Assembly (NCBI GenBank): GCA_947303105.1 | Contig: CAMYXQ010000018.1 | Location: forward strand, 1 to 12,235 | Source of the DNA: an uncultured Caryophanales bacterium | Lineage (GTDB): Bacteria; Bacillota_I; Bacilli_A; RFN20; CAG-826 | Length of the DNA: 12,235 bases | Direction of reading: 5' to 3' | Shown here: positions 1 to 6,221 of the stretch, one piece after another | Position numbering within the stretch: position 1 is the stretch's first letter | How the letters are laid out: each line of letters begins with the position of its first letter | Made by a program: the position numbers and the translations under genes | Notes under the pieces: generated by a model | Seen by the model: only the letters and a program-made list of their open reading frames with translations | Told to the model about the DNA's origin: nothing | Databases searched by the model: none

Positions 1-944
1 ATGAAGGCTTTATTGACCATCGCCATTTCTTCTTTGCAGTCTTTGTACTTGAACGGCATTTCCTTGCCGCCGACGATGCAGTTGAGCTCGGCCATGTCAT
101 CAGGGACGGTCCAGTCTAAGGTGACATTGGTGAAAGGAGCCTGCGTACCCCATCTAGATGGGGTATTGACGCCGTAGATGAAGGATTGGACGCACTGCTT
201 GACCTGTTTGTAGGTAAGGTGATCGACCTTAACGAACGGGGCAAGATAAGTATCGAAGCTCGAGAACGCCTGAGCGCCGGCCCATTCGTTCTGCATGATG
301 CCGAGGAAGTTGACCATTTGGTTGCAAAGGGTCATGAGGTGACGGGCCGGGGAAGAGGTGATCTTGCCGGGAACGCCGCCGAGGCCTTCCTGGATGAGCT
401 GCTTCAAAGACCAACCGGCGCAATAACCGGTGAGCATCGAAAGGTCATGAATGTGGATATCGGCGTTGCGATGGGCATCGGCGATTTCTTTGTCATAGAT
501 TTGGCTGAGCCAGTAGTTGGCGGTGACAGCGCCGGAGTTTGATAGAATCAGACCACCGACGGAATAAGTGACGGTGCTGTTCTCCTTGACGCGCCAGTCA
601 TTGATGCGGAGATAGTTATCGACGACCGAAGCGTAGTTGAGCTCGGTCTTCTTGATGTCGCGCATCTCTTGGTGTTTTCTGCGGTAGTCCATGTAGCTCT
701 TGGCCACATCGACGAATCCGGCTTGGATTAATACGACTTCAACGGAATCCTGGATATCTTCAACTTGGACGATTCCGTCTTTGACCTTCGGGTCGAAGTT
801 CGCGACGACGCGAAGGGCGAGCAATTCAAGAACGTTCTTCTCAATGTTCTTGTGTTCTTGCTCGAAAGCCTTTTGCATGGCTGATTCGATCTTGGCGATG
901 TCGAAGTCGACGATACCGCCGTCTCTCTTTTGGACTTTAATCAT
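1..944 (-). CDS. nrdD: Anaerobic ribonucleoside-triphosphate reductase, 5' part (runs off left edge)
   Basis: Class III ribonucleotide reductase, the glycyl-radical enzyme that reduces NTPs to dNTPs in anaerobes; it needs the radical-SAM activase NrdG, which is not in view. The 314 visible codons hold an N-terminal ATP-cone regulatory domain (about residues 1-95, starting MIKVQKRDGG) and then the start of the catalytic barrel. Family motifs include HIHDLSMLTGYCAGWSL at about 164-180, with C175 as the expected thiyl-radical cysteine, NEWAGAQAFSSFDTYLAPF at about 219-237, and NTPSRWG at 260-266. The C-terminal part with the zinc site and the radical glycine lies beyond base 1. The ATG at 944-942 is preceded by AGAGG (minus strand, 958-954), 9 nt upstream. 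It is divergent from mscL. Identification is firm; the gene is partial only because of the window edge. Confidence 0.96.
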   Translation of the reverse strand, partial: MIKVQKRDGGIVDFDIAKIESAMQKAFEQEHKNIEKNVLELLALRVVANFDPKVKDGIVQVEDIQDSVEVVLIQAGFVDVAKSYMDYRRKHQEMRDIKKTELNYASVVDNYLRINDWRVKENSTVTYSVGGLILSNSGAVTANYWLSQIYDKEIADAHRNADIHIHDLSMLTGYCAGWSLKQLIQEGLGGVPGKITSSPARHLMTLCNQMVNFLGIMQNEWAGAQAFSSFDTYLAPFVKVDHLTYKQVKQCVQSFIYGVNTPSRWGTQAPFTNVTLDWTVPDDMAELNCIVGGKEMPFKYKDCKEEMAMVNKAF

Positions 945-982
945 GTTGTGGTGCCTCTAGTATTCGCAAGGGGGCTCGAAAA

Positions 983-1008
983 TGGTCTTCATTCCCCTAT
1001 GATGACCA
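983..1008 (-). other. Hairpin in the nrdD leader
   Basis: In the nrdD leader orientation this reads as a 26-nt hairpin: TGGTC, an A, TCAT, the loop AGGGGA, ATGA, an A, GACCA. That is 5 bp, a 1x1 A-A mismatch, then 4 bp. A run of five C on the same strand (974-970), 8 nt downstream of the stem, could pair with the GGGG of the loop to make an H-type pseudoknot. I do not recognise it as a known riboswitch class. Confidence 0.4.
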
Positions 1009-1035
1009 AACGAGGGTTACCCCAAGCGTGTGCCA

Positions 1036-1066
1036 ATTATGTTATAGAACAAGTTTCAAATTTCAA
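1036..1066 (-). promoter_or_regulatory. Possible nrdD promoter
   Basis: On the minus strand this AT-rich stretch has TTGAAA at 1066-1061, then 16 nt, then TAACAT at 1044-1039; CATAAT at 1041-1036 and TATAAC are overlapping alternatives. Transcription would start near 1030 and give a leader of roughly 85-90 nt before nrdD. The -10 match is mediocre, so the exact elements are uncertain. Confidence 0.35.
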
Positions 1067-1301
1067 TTTCCTTTTGCGCGGTTGTTGCGCCGCGAGCGGC
1101 CGCCCATTATCCAAGTAATCAAAAATTTAGCGATTTAGGGCAAAAATGAGCCATTTTCAAAGGGCGCCGACCGCATCAAACCTTGTCAATATCGATTTCG
1201 CCGTTTTTAGACAGTGTATAAAATTGTCCCGAAAACCTTTATGGCCGCTCGCTTTTGAAGTTTTTACGCCTCAGAGCAAGTGTTACCTACATGCCTTTTT
1301 C

Positions 1302-1317
1302 TGCCAATATATTGAGT
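1302..1317. promoter_or_regulatory. Possible single NrdR box
   Basis: The inner ten bases, CAATATATTG, fit the core of the published NrdR-box consensus (acaCwAtATaTwGtgt), but the outer triplets fit poorly. NrdR usually binds tandem boxes about three helical turns apart, and no second copy is visible at that distance. The site lies about 360 bp upstream of nrdD, far from its likely promoter, so it may be chance. Confidence 0.2.
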
Positions 1318-1353
1318 TTTTGCGGGGAAAACGGCGAGATTTTTTCTTAATTC

Positions 1354-1382
1354 TTGCCCTCACGAGGGCGTTGGACTATTAT
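1354..1382 (+). promoter_or_regulatory. mscL promoter (sigma-A type)
   Basis: TTGCCC at 1354-1359, a 17-bp spacer, and TATTAT at 1377-1382. Transcription would begin near 1389, just before the AAGGAG SD at 1393-1398. The -35 overlaps a small inverted repeat (GCCCT 1356-1360 and AGGGC 1365-1369), which may be accidental. Confidence 0.7.
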
Positions 1383-1405
1383 GGGGGCGAATAAGGAGAT
1401 TTCAT

Positions 1406-2092
1406 ATGTCCAAGAAGAAAGAAAAGAAAGAGCGCAAGCGCCCGATCAGAGGTCTTTGGAAAGAATTCAAAGCCTTCGTTTCTCGCGGCAACGTCCTCGA
1501 TATGGCCGTTGGCGTCGTGATTGGCGGGGCGTTCAGTGCGATCGTCACCTCGGTCGTCAACGTCTTGCTTAGCCTCGTCATGTGGGCCGTCCCTGGTGGC
1601 CTCAATGGCTTGATCACCGTCTTGCCGGCCGTCAACGCTGCTCAAAAAGGCATGGTCCTCGATGCGAGCGGCGAACCGATGCAGTGGTTTGAAGCGTCCA
1701 AATTCAACGAATACGCCAAATTCCTCACTCCGGAAGGCGAATCCGCGATGTATGGTGCCAACATCTTGAATTCCAAGTACACCCTCTACGGAACCAAGTA
1801 TGCTTATAACCTCTCCGCGACCATCAACTGGGGCGCCGTTATCAACGCCGTCATCAGCTTCTTGATCGTTGCCATCGTTCTCTTCATCGTCGTCAAGGTC
1901 ATCAACACCATCCGCCTTAAAGCCCAACAGGCCAAAGAAAAACTCGAAGCCGAACTCGCAAAGAAAGAGGCCGAGGAAAAAGGCGAAGTCGTTGAAGAAG
2001 TTCCTGCCGAACCCGTTCCGCCGGAGCCCACCACCAACGAATTACTTGCTGAGATTCTTGCCGAACTTCGCAAAGAAAAGAAAGCAAAGTAA
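1406..2092 (+). CDS. mscL: Large-conductance mechanosensitive channel MscL, enlarged loop and tail
   Basis: MscL is the homopentameric pore that opens under membrane tension and releases solutes during osmotic downshock. The family signature is clear: FKAFVSRGNVLDMAVGVVIG begins at about residue 21 and continues into TM1 (to about 60). TM2 spans about 143-163, and the C-terminal helix TNELLAEILAEL resembles the cytoplasmic bundle. At 228 aa it is much longer than the usual 130-150. There are 12 extra Lys/Arg-rich residues at the N-terminus, an extracellular loop of about 80 residues (roughly 61-142), and an acidic Pro/Glu linker (about 189-208) before the last helix. SD AAGGAG lies 7 nt before the ATG. 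Transcription ends at the hairpin shared with the convergent ligase gene. Monocistronic. Confidence 0.95.
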   Translation: MSKKKEKKERKRPIRGLWKEFKAFVSRGNVLDMAVGVVIGGAFSAIVTSVVNVLLSLVMWAVPGGLNGLITVLPAVNAAQKGMVLDASGEPMQWFEASKFNEYAKFLTPEGESAMYGANILNSKYTLYGTKYAYNLSATINWGAVINAVISFLIVAIVLFIVVKVINTIRLKAQQAKEKLEAELAKKEAEEKGEVVEEVPAEPVPPEPTTNELLAEILAELRKEKKAK

Positions 2093-2104
2093 ACCAGTAA
2101 AAAG

Positions 2105-2127
2105 AAAAGGGCCTTTGGCCCTTTTTT
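2105..2127. terminator. Bidirectional intrinsic terminator between mscL and the ATP-grasp gene
   Basis: Perfect 9-bp stem AAAAGGGCC (2105-2113) and GGCCCTTTT (2117-2125) with a TTT loop, continuing into a T run to 2127. The A run on the left arm makes it work in the opposite direction as well, so it can serve both convergent genes. Its right arm touches the stop codon of the minus-strand gene. Confidence 0.9.
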
Positions 2128-3004
2128 ATTTGCCGATTGTCTCAAGGATATACTTGGCGTAGATCTCAGCGACGTTGATTCCGGTCGTCTTTTCGATGCC
2201 GGCGATGAAGGCATTGGAATTCACTTCGCAGAGGATGGGTTCGCCCTTATCGTCCGCCAAGAGGTCGACGCCGCAATAATCGCAGCCCATGAGTTTCGCC
2301 GCCTTCTCGGCGAGATCGATGAAGGATTGTTTTGGAGACAAAGGTCTTCCATGACCGCCTTGAGCGAGGTTGCTGCGGAAATCAGAGTCGTTTCTCCGTT
2401 CCATCGCGGCGACGAACTTTCCGCCAATGACGATGAAACGATAGTCGAAGCCATAGCTGCTCGTGATTTGTTCTTGAAGCAAAGTCGGAGCCTGGATATT
2501 TCTCTCTAAGAAGCGGGCGAGATTTTCGCGTTTGCGAAGCAAATAAGTGCTATTTCCCATACTGCCGAAGCAGGATTTTCCGATGATCGGATAAGACAAT
2601 TCTTTCTCGACGTTCTCGATGAATTCTGGACTGGATAATCCGAGATAGTTCAAAGGGGTCGCGATTGTCTTCGGCATTGGGACGCCATTTTGACTCAATG
2701 TGATGTGAGTCAGCATCTTGTCGTCGCATAAACGGATGCTCTCCGCCGAATTGAAAAGACGATAGCCGAGCTTTTCGAGCAGCTCAGACAAATACATATC
2801 CTTGTCTAAGAATAAGATGAAATCGTACGCATCTAACGGGGAATGAATCATTCCGTCGTTCTGCACGAACGCCAAGACGTCGGTAGTCTTCTTGTGATCC
2901 AACTGAACACCGAGTTTTTTGAACTCCTCCGTCATGCGGAGAAGGAAATTTTCGATACCGGGAAGGACCCCGTATCCATTAACAATCGCTAAACCTTTTG
3001 CCAT
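2126..3004 (-). CDS. RimK-like ATP-grasp ligase, substrate unknown
   Basis: 292 aa, cytoplasmic, ATP-grasp fold of the RimK/LysX group. These enzymes form an acyl-phosphate and join an amino acid, often glutamate, to an amine or carboxyl acceptor. Visible motifs: NSAESIRLCDDK (85-96), MPKT (110-113), ATP-binding lysine in PIIGKSCFGSMG (K143), DYRF (187-190), FRSNLAQGG (209-217), acidic DLL (247-249), metal-binding ECN-type triad read as EVNSNAF (260-266), and GIEKTTG (269-275). Length fits single-domain RimK proteins. The substrate cannot be told from sequence: RimK (S6 glutamylation), cofactor glutamylation and amino-group carrier ligases all share these motifs. The ATG has TATAAT ending 7 nt upstream and no SD, suggesting a leaderless mRNA. 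It is divergent from the NAD synthetase over 64 bp. Family call firm, function open. Confidence 0.88.
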   Translation of the reverse strand: MAKGLAIVNGYGVLPGIENFLLRMTEEFKKLGVQLDHKKTTDVLAFVQNDGMIHSPLDAYDFILFLDKDMYLSELLEKLGYRLFNSAESIRLCDDKMLTHITLSQNGVPMPKTIATPLNYLGLSSPEFIENVEKELSYPIIGKSCFGSMGNSTYLLRKRENLARFLERNIQAPTLLQEQITSSYGFDYRFIVIGGKFVAAMERRNDSDFRSNLAQGGHGRPLSPKQSFIDLAEKAAKLMGCDYCGVDLLADDKGEPILCEVNSNAFIAGIEKTTGINVAEIYAKYILETIGK

Positions 3005-3011
3005 GGTAATG

Positions 3012-3017
3012 ATTATA
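3012..3017 (-). promoter_or_regulatory. -10 element placing the ATP-grasp mRNA start at its ATG
   Basis: Perfect TATAAT on the minus strand, with 7 nt (CATTACC) before the ATG. The expected +1 falls at or next to the start codon, so the message would be leaderless. No good -35 is visible at 16-18 bp. Confidence 0.6.
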
Positions 3018-3033
3018 AAGTAGATCTAATGGT

Positions 3034-3060
3034 TTGATAGTGGCGAAATAATGGTAGAAT
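3034..3060 (+). promoter_or_regulatory. NAD synthetase promoter, likely leaderless
   Basis: TTGATA at 3034-3039 and TAGAAT at 3055-3060, each 5 of 6 to consensus, with a short 15-bp spacer. The -10 ends 8 nt before the ATG at 3069, so the +1 falls at about the start codon. An earlier in-frame ATG at 3051 lies inside the promoter and would not be transcribed from it. Confidence 0.5.
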
Positions 3061-3068
3061 TATGTCAT

Positions 3069-5177
3069 ATGAGTATCAAACCTATCACTTTTCTTCGAAA
3101 CACGAATGAAATCGAAGCGGAATTAGCCGCTTCAAAAGAACCAATTTTCATCACCAAAAACGGTTATGGACACCTGGTTTTGCTTCGCCTGGACGAATAT
3201 GAGCGCCTCACCAAAGCCAAGCCGGAAATCGATCTGGCCGATAAAAAAGGCCTCGACTTATCCGTTGCTGATGACATCGGATTTGGCTTTGTCCGCGCCA
3301 AAGCGTTGTCACCGAAAATGGTTATCGGCGATCCGCAAGCGAACGCGGACGAAATGATCCGGTGCATTGCCTCCGCTCAAGATGAGCATGTAGCCCTTCT
3401 GGTCTTCCCTGAATTGTCATTAACTGGCAACACGGCAGGCGATTTGCTCATAAATGAGCACATGCACAACTCTATCAGGAAATCGATCAAGAAAATCGTT
3501 GCCTCAACAAAGGGATTGAGCCCCCTGATTGCCGTTGGCGCCCCCATCAAAACAGAGATGGGCCTCATCAACTGCGCGATTATCATCCAAAATGGCAAAA
3601 TATTGGGATTTGTGCCGAAAGAAAGCCTTTCTGAGAGTGAAAAACGCCACTTCGCAGAGGTGTCGCCAACAATCGATACTTTATGTTTCGGTGGAGAGGA
3701 ATATCCTTTCGGAACTAATTTGATTTTCACCGCCAAAAATAATGGTGCGCTTCGCGTTGCCTTTGAGGTCGCCGACGAAACCTATGCGTCGGAAACCATG
3801 CTGGCCGCCGCGAATGAGGGCGCGACCGTCATCGCCCGTCTGAGCGCCCCAAATGAGATCATCGGTGGTAGCGAACGGCGTCGCTCGTTATTCCGTTCAT
3901 TGTCCGATCAGCTTAACTGTGCTTATGTTGTTGCCGCGTCCGGCAAAGATGAAAGCACGACGGACTATATCTTCGCTGGTCAAAACATTATTAGTGAAAA
4001 CGGTGAGATTCTCAGTGAATCCGCTTTGTTTGAAAATGGTGAAGCGGTGGCCGATATCGATGTTGCTTTGATCCGCGATTCCAGAATGGCAAATCCTAGA
4101 TTTGTTATTCAAACAAGTCATCAGTTTTTGCGCATCCCTTTTGTGGCGGTCAACCATGATCCGGAAAGTTTGAAACGGCCGTTAAGACGGTATCCGTTCT
4201 TGCCGACGAATCCTGGTGAGTCCCGCGATTTAGTCCATGCATTATCCGCAATCCGCATGCAAGCCATGGGTTTGCGTCGCCGGTTAGAAGCCATTCACCA
4301 AGACAAAGTTTATATCGGTCTTTCTGGTGGCTTAGATAGCACTTTAGCCCTACTTGTATCGGTTGAAGCCTTCAAAATGGCGGGTTTTGATCTCAAAAAC
4401 ATCCATGCGATTACCTTACCGGCGTTCGGCACGAGCAAACGCACCCATGACAACGCGGTCGCATTAGCGGGTGGTCTCGGCGTGAGTTTTGATGAAATCA
4501 ACATCAAAGAAAGCGTGCTTGCCCATTTCCGGGATACGAAGCATGATCCTGAAATTCGCAACACCGCATACGAGAATGCGCAAGCTCGAATGAGGACGAT
4601 GGTCCTAATGGACATTGCCAACGAACATGGCGGTTTGATGGTTGGAACCGGCGACCTAAGCGAGCTCTGCCTCGGATGGTGCACCTATGGTGGCGACCAC
4701 CTTTCGATGTATGCCGTCAATGGCACGATTCCGAAGACACTGGTCCGTTATTTGGTGGAAAGTTATGGCGAATTGCACGAAGAGGTTCGGGCCCCGTTAT
4801 TTGATATCGCCGCCACGCCGATCAGTCCTGAATTATTGCCGCCTAACGCCCAAGGCGTGATCGATCAAAAGACCGAAGATATCGTCGGTCCGTATGAGTT
4901 AAATGATTTTATCATTTATCACTATCTCAAAAACCATTATGGTCCCCGGAAAATCTATTACCTGATGCAACAGGTTTTCTCCGAGGCGTATTCCGACGAA
5001 ACGCTTAAGAAATGGTTGGAGAACTTCTTCCGTCGTTTCTATCAAAGCCAGTTCAAGAGAAGCTGTTCCGCGGACGGCCCGCAGGTCGGCCCGATTTCCG
5101 TTTCGCCGCGCGGCGGCCTCGTGATGCCATCCGATGCTTCCGCGAATGCGGTTCTCGAAGAAATTCGTTCACTCTAA
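3069..5177 (+). CDS. nadE: NAD+ synthetase with N-terminal Phd/YefM antitoxin-like domain and degenerate glutaminase domain
   Basis: 702 aa; makes NAD+ from deamido-NAD+, ATP and a nitrogen donor. Residues 1-47 (MSIKPITFLRN...ITKNGYGHLVLLRLDEYERL) look like a whole Phd/YefM antitoxin domain. Residues about 70-365 are a nitrilase-type glutaminase domain: catalytic-type E115 in FPELSLTG and K184 in VPKE are present, but the nucleophile position (canonical EICED) reads EVADE, giving A235. Residues about 385-702 are a full NAD synthase domain with SGGLDS (419-424), GTGDLSELCLGWCTYGGDH (526-543) and FKRSC...SPRGGLVMPSDA near the end. Usual glutamine-dependent NadE is about 640 aa. There is no in-frame ATG between residue 1 and M84, which already lies inside the nitrilase domain, so a separate nadE start is unlikely. 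The start at 3069 gives a typical antitoxin N-terminus. No SD. With A235 the enzyme may use free ammonia (inference). Confidence 0.93.
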   Translation: MSIKPITFLRNTNEIEAELAASKEPIFITKNGYGHLVLLRLDEYERLTKAKPEIDLADKKGLDLSVADDIGFGFVRAKALSPKMVIGDPQANADEMIRCIASAQDEHVALLVFPELSLTGNTAGDLLINEHMHNSIRKSIKKIVASTKGLSPLIAVGAPIKTEMGLINCAIIIQNGKILGFVPKESLSESEKRHFAEVSPTIDTLCFGGEEYPFGTNLIFTAKNNGALRVAFEVADETYASETMLAAANEGATVIARLSAPNEIIGGSERRRSLFRSLSDQLNCAYVVAASGKDESTTDYIFAGQNIISENGEILSESALFENGEAVADIDVALIRDSRMANPRFVIQTSHQFLRIPFVAVNHDPESLKRPLRRYPFLPTNPGESRDLVHALSAIRMQAMGLRRRLEAIHQDKVYIGLSGGLDSTLALLVSVEAFKMAGFDLKNIHAITLPAFGTSKRTHDNAVALAGGLGVSFDEINIKESVLAHFRDTKHDPEIRNTAYENAQARMRTMVLMDIANEHGGLMVGTGDLSELCLGWCTYGGDHLSMYAVNGTIPKTLVRYLVESYGELHEEVRAPLFDIAATPISPELLPPNAQGVIDQKTEDIVGPYELNDFIIYHYLKNHYGPRKIYYLMQQVFSEAYSDETLKKWLENFFRRFYQSQFKRSCSADGPQVGPISVSPRGGLVMPSDASANAVLEEIRSL

Positions 5178-5202
5178 GGGTGTAAAGTTTTGCCGCATTC
5201 AC

Positions 5203-5208
5203 TACAAT
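5203..5208 (+). promoter_or_regulatory. Possible -10 of the gtrA-family gene
   Basis: TACAAT (5 of 6) in the 53-bp gap after nadE. The best upstream hexamer is TGTAAA at 5181-5186 with a 16-bp spacer, a poor -35. I see no terminator after nadE, so readthrough from nadE is also possible. Confidence 0.35.
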
Positions 5209-5230
5209 AGACTTAACGAGGTGTTTTCAT

Positions 5231-6130
5231 ATGAAAAAAGATCCAAACGCCAAAGCAGCCAGAAAAGAAAAATGGCGTACCAGCCATTGGGCTGAGGTTT
5301 TCCGTTTCATCATCGTCGGCGTTCTATGCACCGTTATTGATTTTGCCGTCGGTTATGTTCTCCGTTTTGCTTTCGTCAACAACCTAAATGCCGTTGATGG
5401 GCAAGGCAATTACCTTTCGACCAGCGGTCACTACATTGCGACCGCGATCTGCATCGCCGCCGGCTTCATCGTCAGCGTCATTGTCAATTACTTCCTCTCC
5501 AAATACTGGGTGTTCCAGAATGTCGAACGCGATAAGAAGACCCAGCGTGCCAAATGGTTCTGGATCTATGTCGCCCTCGCTTTTGGCGGATTCCTTTTAG
5601 GAATCGGTCTCATGGTTCTTGGCGAATTCATCTGCAACAGCGCTTGGGATCTCCGCTACCCAGTCAATCCGTTCGATGACCAGATTTGGGGCGAGCTCTT
5701 CGGTACCGGTGGCATCGCCTTCTGGGCTTATGTCATCGTCTTCGTCATCAAAACCATCATCGTGTTGGTCTATAACTATGTGACCCGCAAGTTCATCGTC
5801 TTCAGGGAGCCGAAAAAACAAGCCAAAGTCGAAGAAGCGCCTGTTGAAGAACCCGTCGTCAATCCCGCGGTCGTCTATAACTACACCGCCGAAACCGAGA
5901 CCTTTGAAGTCAAAAAGAAAGACAAAGTCCGCACTGAGGTGGACATTGTCTACTGCAAACCGCAATTCAATTGGGGCAAGCCCATCAGCAAAGACGTTGC
6001 CAAACGGCAGGTCTATGCCAGCCTCGAGGTCTTCGATCCGCGCAAGACTTCGGTGAGCAGCACCAAGCGGAACAAAGAAATCATCGTCGAAGAAATCCGC
6101 AAAGCGGATGCCGAAAAGGCCAAACGATAA
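5231..6130 (+). CDS. GtrA-family membrane protein with charged C-terminal tail
   Basis: 299 aa. GtrA-like proteins are small four-helix membrane proteins linked to polyprenyl-phosphate sugar flipping and cell-envelope glycosylation. The GtrA region is about residues 23-193: FRFIIVGVLCTVIDFAVGYV (25-44), NYFLSKYWVFQN (86-97), a helix near 110-133, and YVIVFVIKTIIVLVYNYV followed by RKFIVFRE (187-193). The last 106 residues are an added hydrophilic tail. It begins with a Pro/Glu linker (EEAPVEEPV), then a segment containing YCKPQFNWGKP (241-251), and ends in a Lys/Glu-rich stretch; I recognise no domain in it. Family members are usually only 120-170 aa. The loop between helices 3 and 4 is also long. 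SD GAGGTG lies 7 nt before the ATG. No glycosyltransferase gene is adjacent, so the substrate is unknown. Confidence 0.87.
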   Translation: MKKDPNAKAARKEKWRTSHWAEVFRFIIVGVLCTVIDFAVGYVLRFAFVNNLNAVDGQGNYLSTSGHYIATAICIAAGFIVSVIVNYFLSKYWVFQNVERDKKTQRAKWFWIYVALAFGGFLLGIGLMVLGEFICNSAWDLRYPVNPFDDQIWGELFGTGGIAFWAYVIVFVIKTIIVLVYNYVTRKFIVFREPKKQAKVEEAPVEEPVVNPAVVYNYTAETETFEVKKKDKVRTEVDIVYCKPQFNWGKPISKDVAKRQVYASLEVFDPRKTSVSSTKRNKEIIVEEIRKADAEKAKR

Positions 6131-6145
6131 TTGTTGACCACCAAG

Positions 6146-6169
6146 ACCGGGGCGTCAGCCTCGGTTTTT
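6146..6169 (+). terminator. Intrinsic terminator after the gtrA-family gene
   Basis: ACCGGGGC (6146-6153), loop GTCA, GCCTCGGT (6158-6165): 8 bp including one G-T pair, followed directly by a five-T run. It separates this gene from the flavoprotein gene. Confidence 0.85.
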
Positions 6170-6171
6170 CT

Positions 6172-6199
6172 TTGAAAACAATCGCGGATTCCCTATCCT
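6172..6199 (+). promoter_or_regulatory. Probable promoter of the flavoprotein gene
   Basis: TTGAAA at 6172-6177 (5 of 6), 16-bp spacer, TATCCT at 6194-6199 (4 of 6). It sits right after the preceding terminator and gives a start near 6206, just ahead of the AAGGAG SD at 6211-6216. Confidence 0.5.
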
Positions 6200-6221
6200 A
6201 TGAATGAGAAAAGGAGACCCA

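Larger units (their letters stand above)
945..1405. other. Divergent intergenic region nrdD / mscL (461 bp)
   Basis: The only gap longer than 300 bp. The nrdD side (945-1070) holds the SD, a structured leader and a possible promoter. The mscL side (1354-1405) holds a clear promoter and SD. The middle (about 1075-1350) has a GC-rich patch with a NotI-type palindrome near 1096-1103, short stems, and a perfect 10-bp palindrome CAATATATTG at 1305-1314 that matches the core of the NrdR-box consensus. I see no convincing coding sequence or named ncRNA in it; an 82-codon frame at 1146-1394 has no family resemblance and runs through the mscL promoter. Confidence 0.6.
3007..3063. promoter_or_regulatory. 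Repeat-bearing divergent control region, ligase / NAD synthetase
   Basis: The 64-bp divergent gap contains related 7-mers in direct orientation: TAATGAT at 3007-3013, TAATGGT at 3027-3033 and TAATGGT at 3049-3055 (steps of 20 and 22 bp, about two helical turns). It also holds the palindrome TAGATCTA at 3021-3028 and the inverted repeat ATAAT/ATTAT at 3048-3052 and 3059-3063, which flanks the nadE -10. These could be operator half-sites, possibly for the Phd-like domain encoded next door; that is inference. Confidence 0.3.

Noticed and set aside
146..165. Perfect 20-bp palindrome inside nrdD
   Set aside because: It encodes the highly conserved NTPSRWG motif of NrdD; the protein constraint plus codon choice explains it, and it is far inside the gene.
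1146..1394. 82-codon plus-strand frame upstream of mscL
   Set aside because: No family resemblance, no convincing SD, and it overlaps the mscL promoter.
1379..1927. 182-codon minus-strand frame opposite mscL
   Set aside because: Same artefact: an Asp/Glu-rich shadow of the strongly biased mscL codons.
3051..3068. Alternative start of the NAD synthetase at 3051
   Set aside because: This ATG lies within the promoter, has no SD, and adds residues (MVELCH) not typical of the antitoxin N-terminus.
6204..6221. Alternative start of the flavoprotein at 6204
   Set aside because: The SD would fall inside the gene; the ATG at 6222 is correctly spaced and starts the dinucleotide-binding strand.
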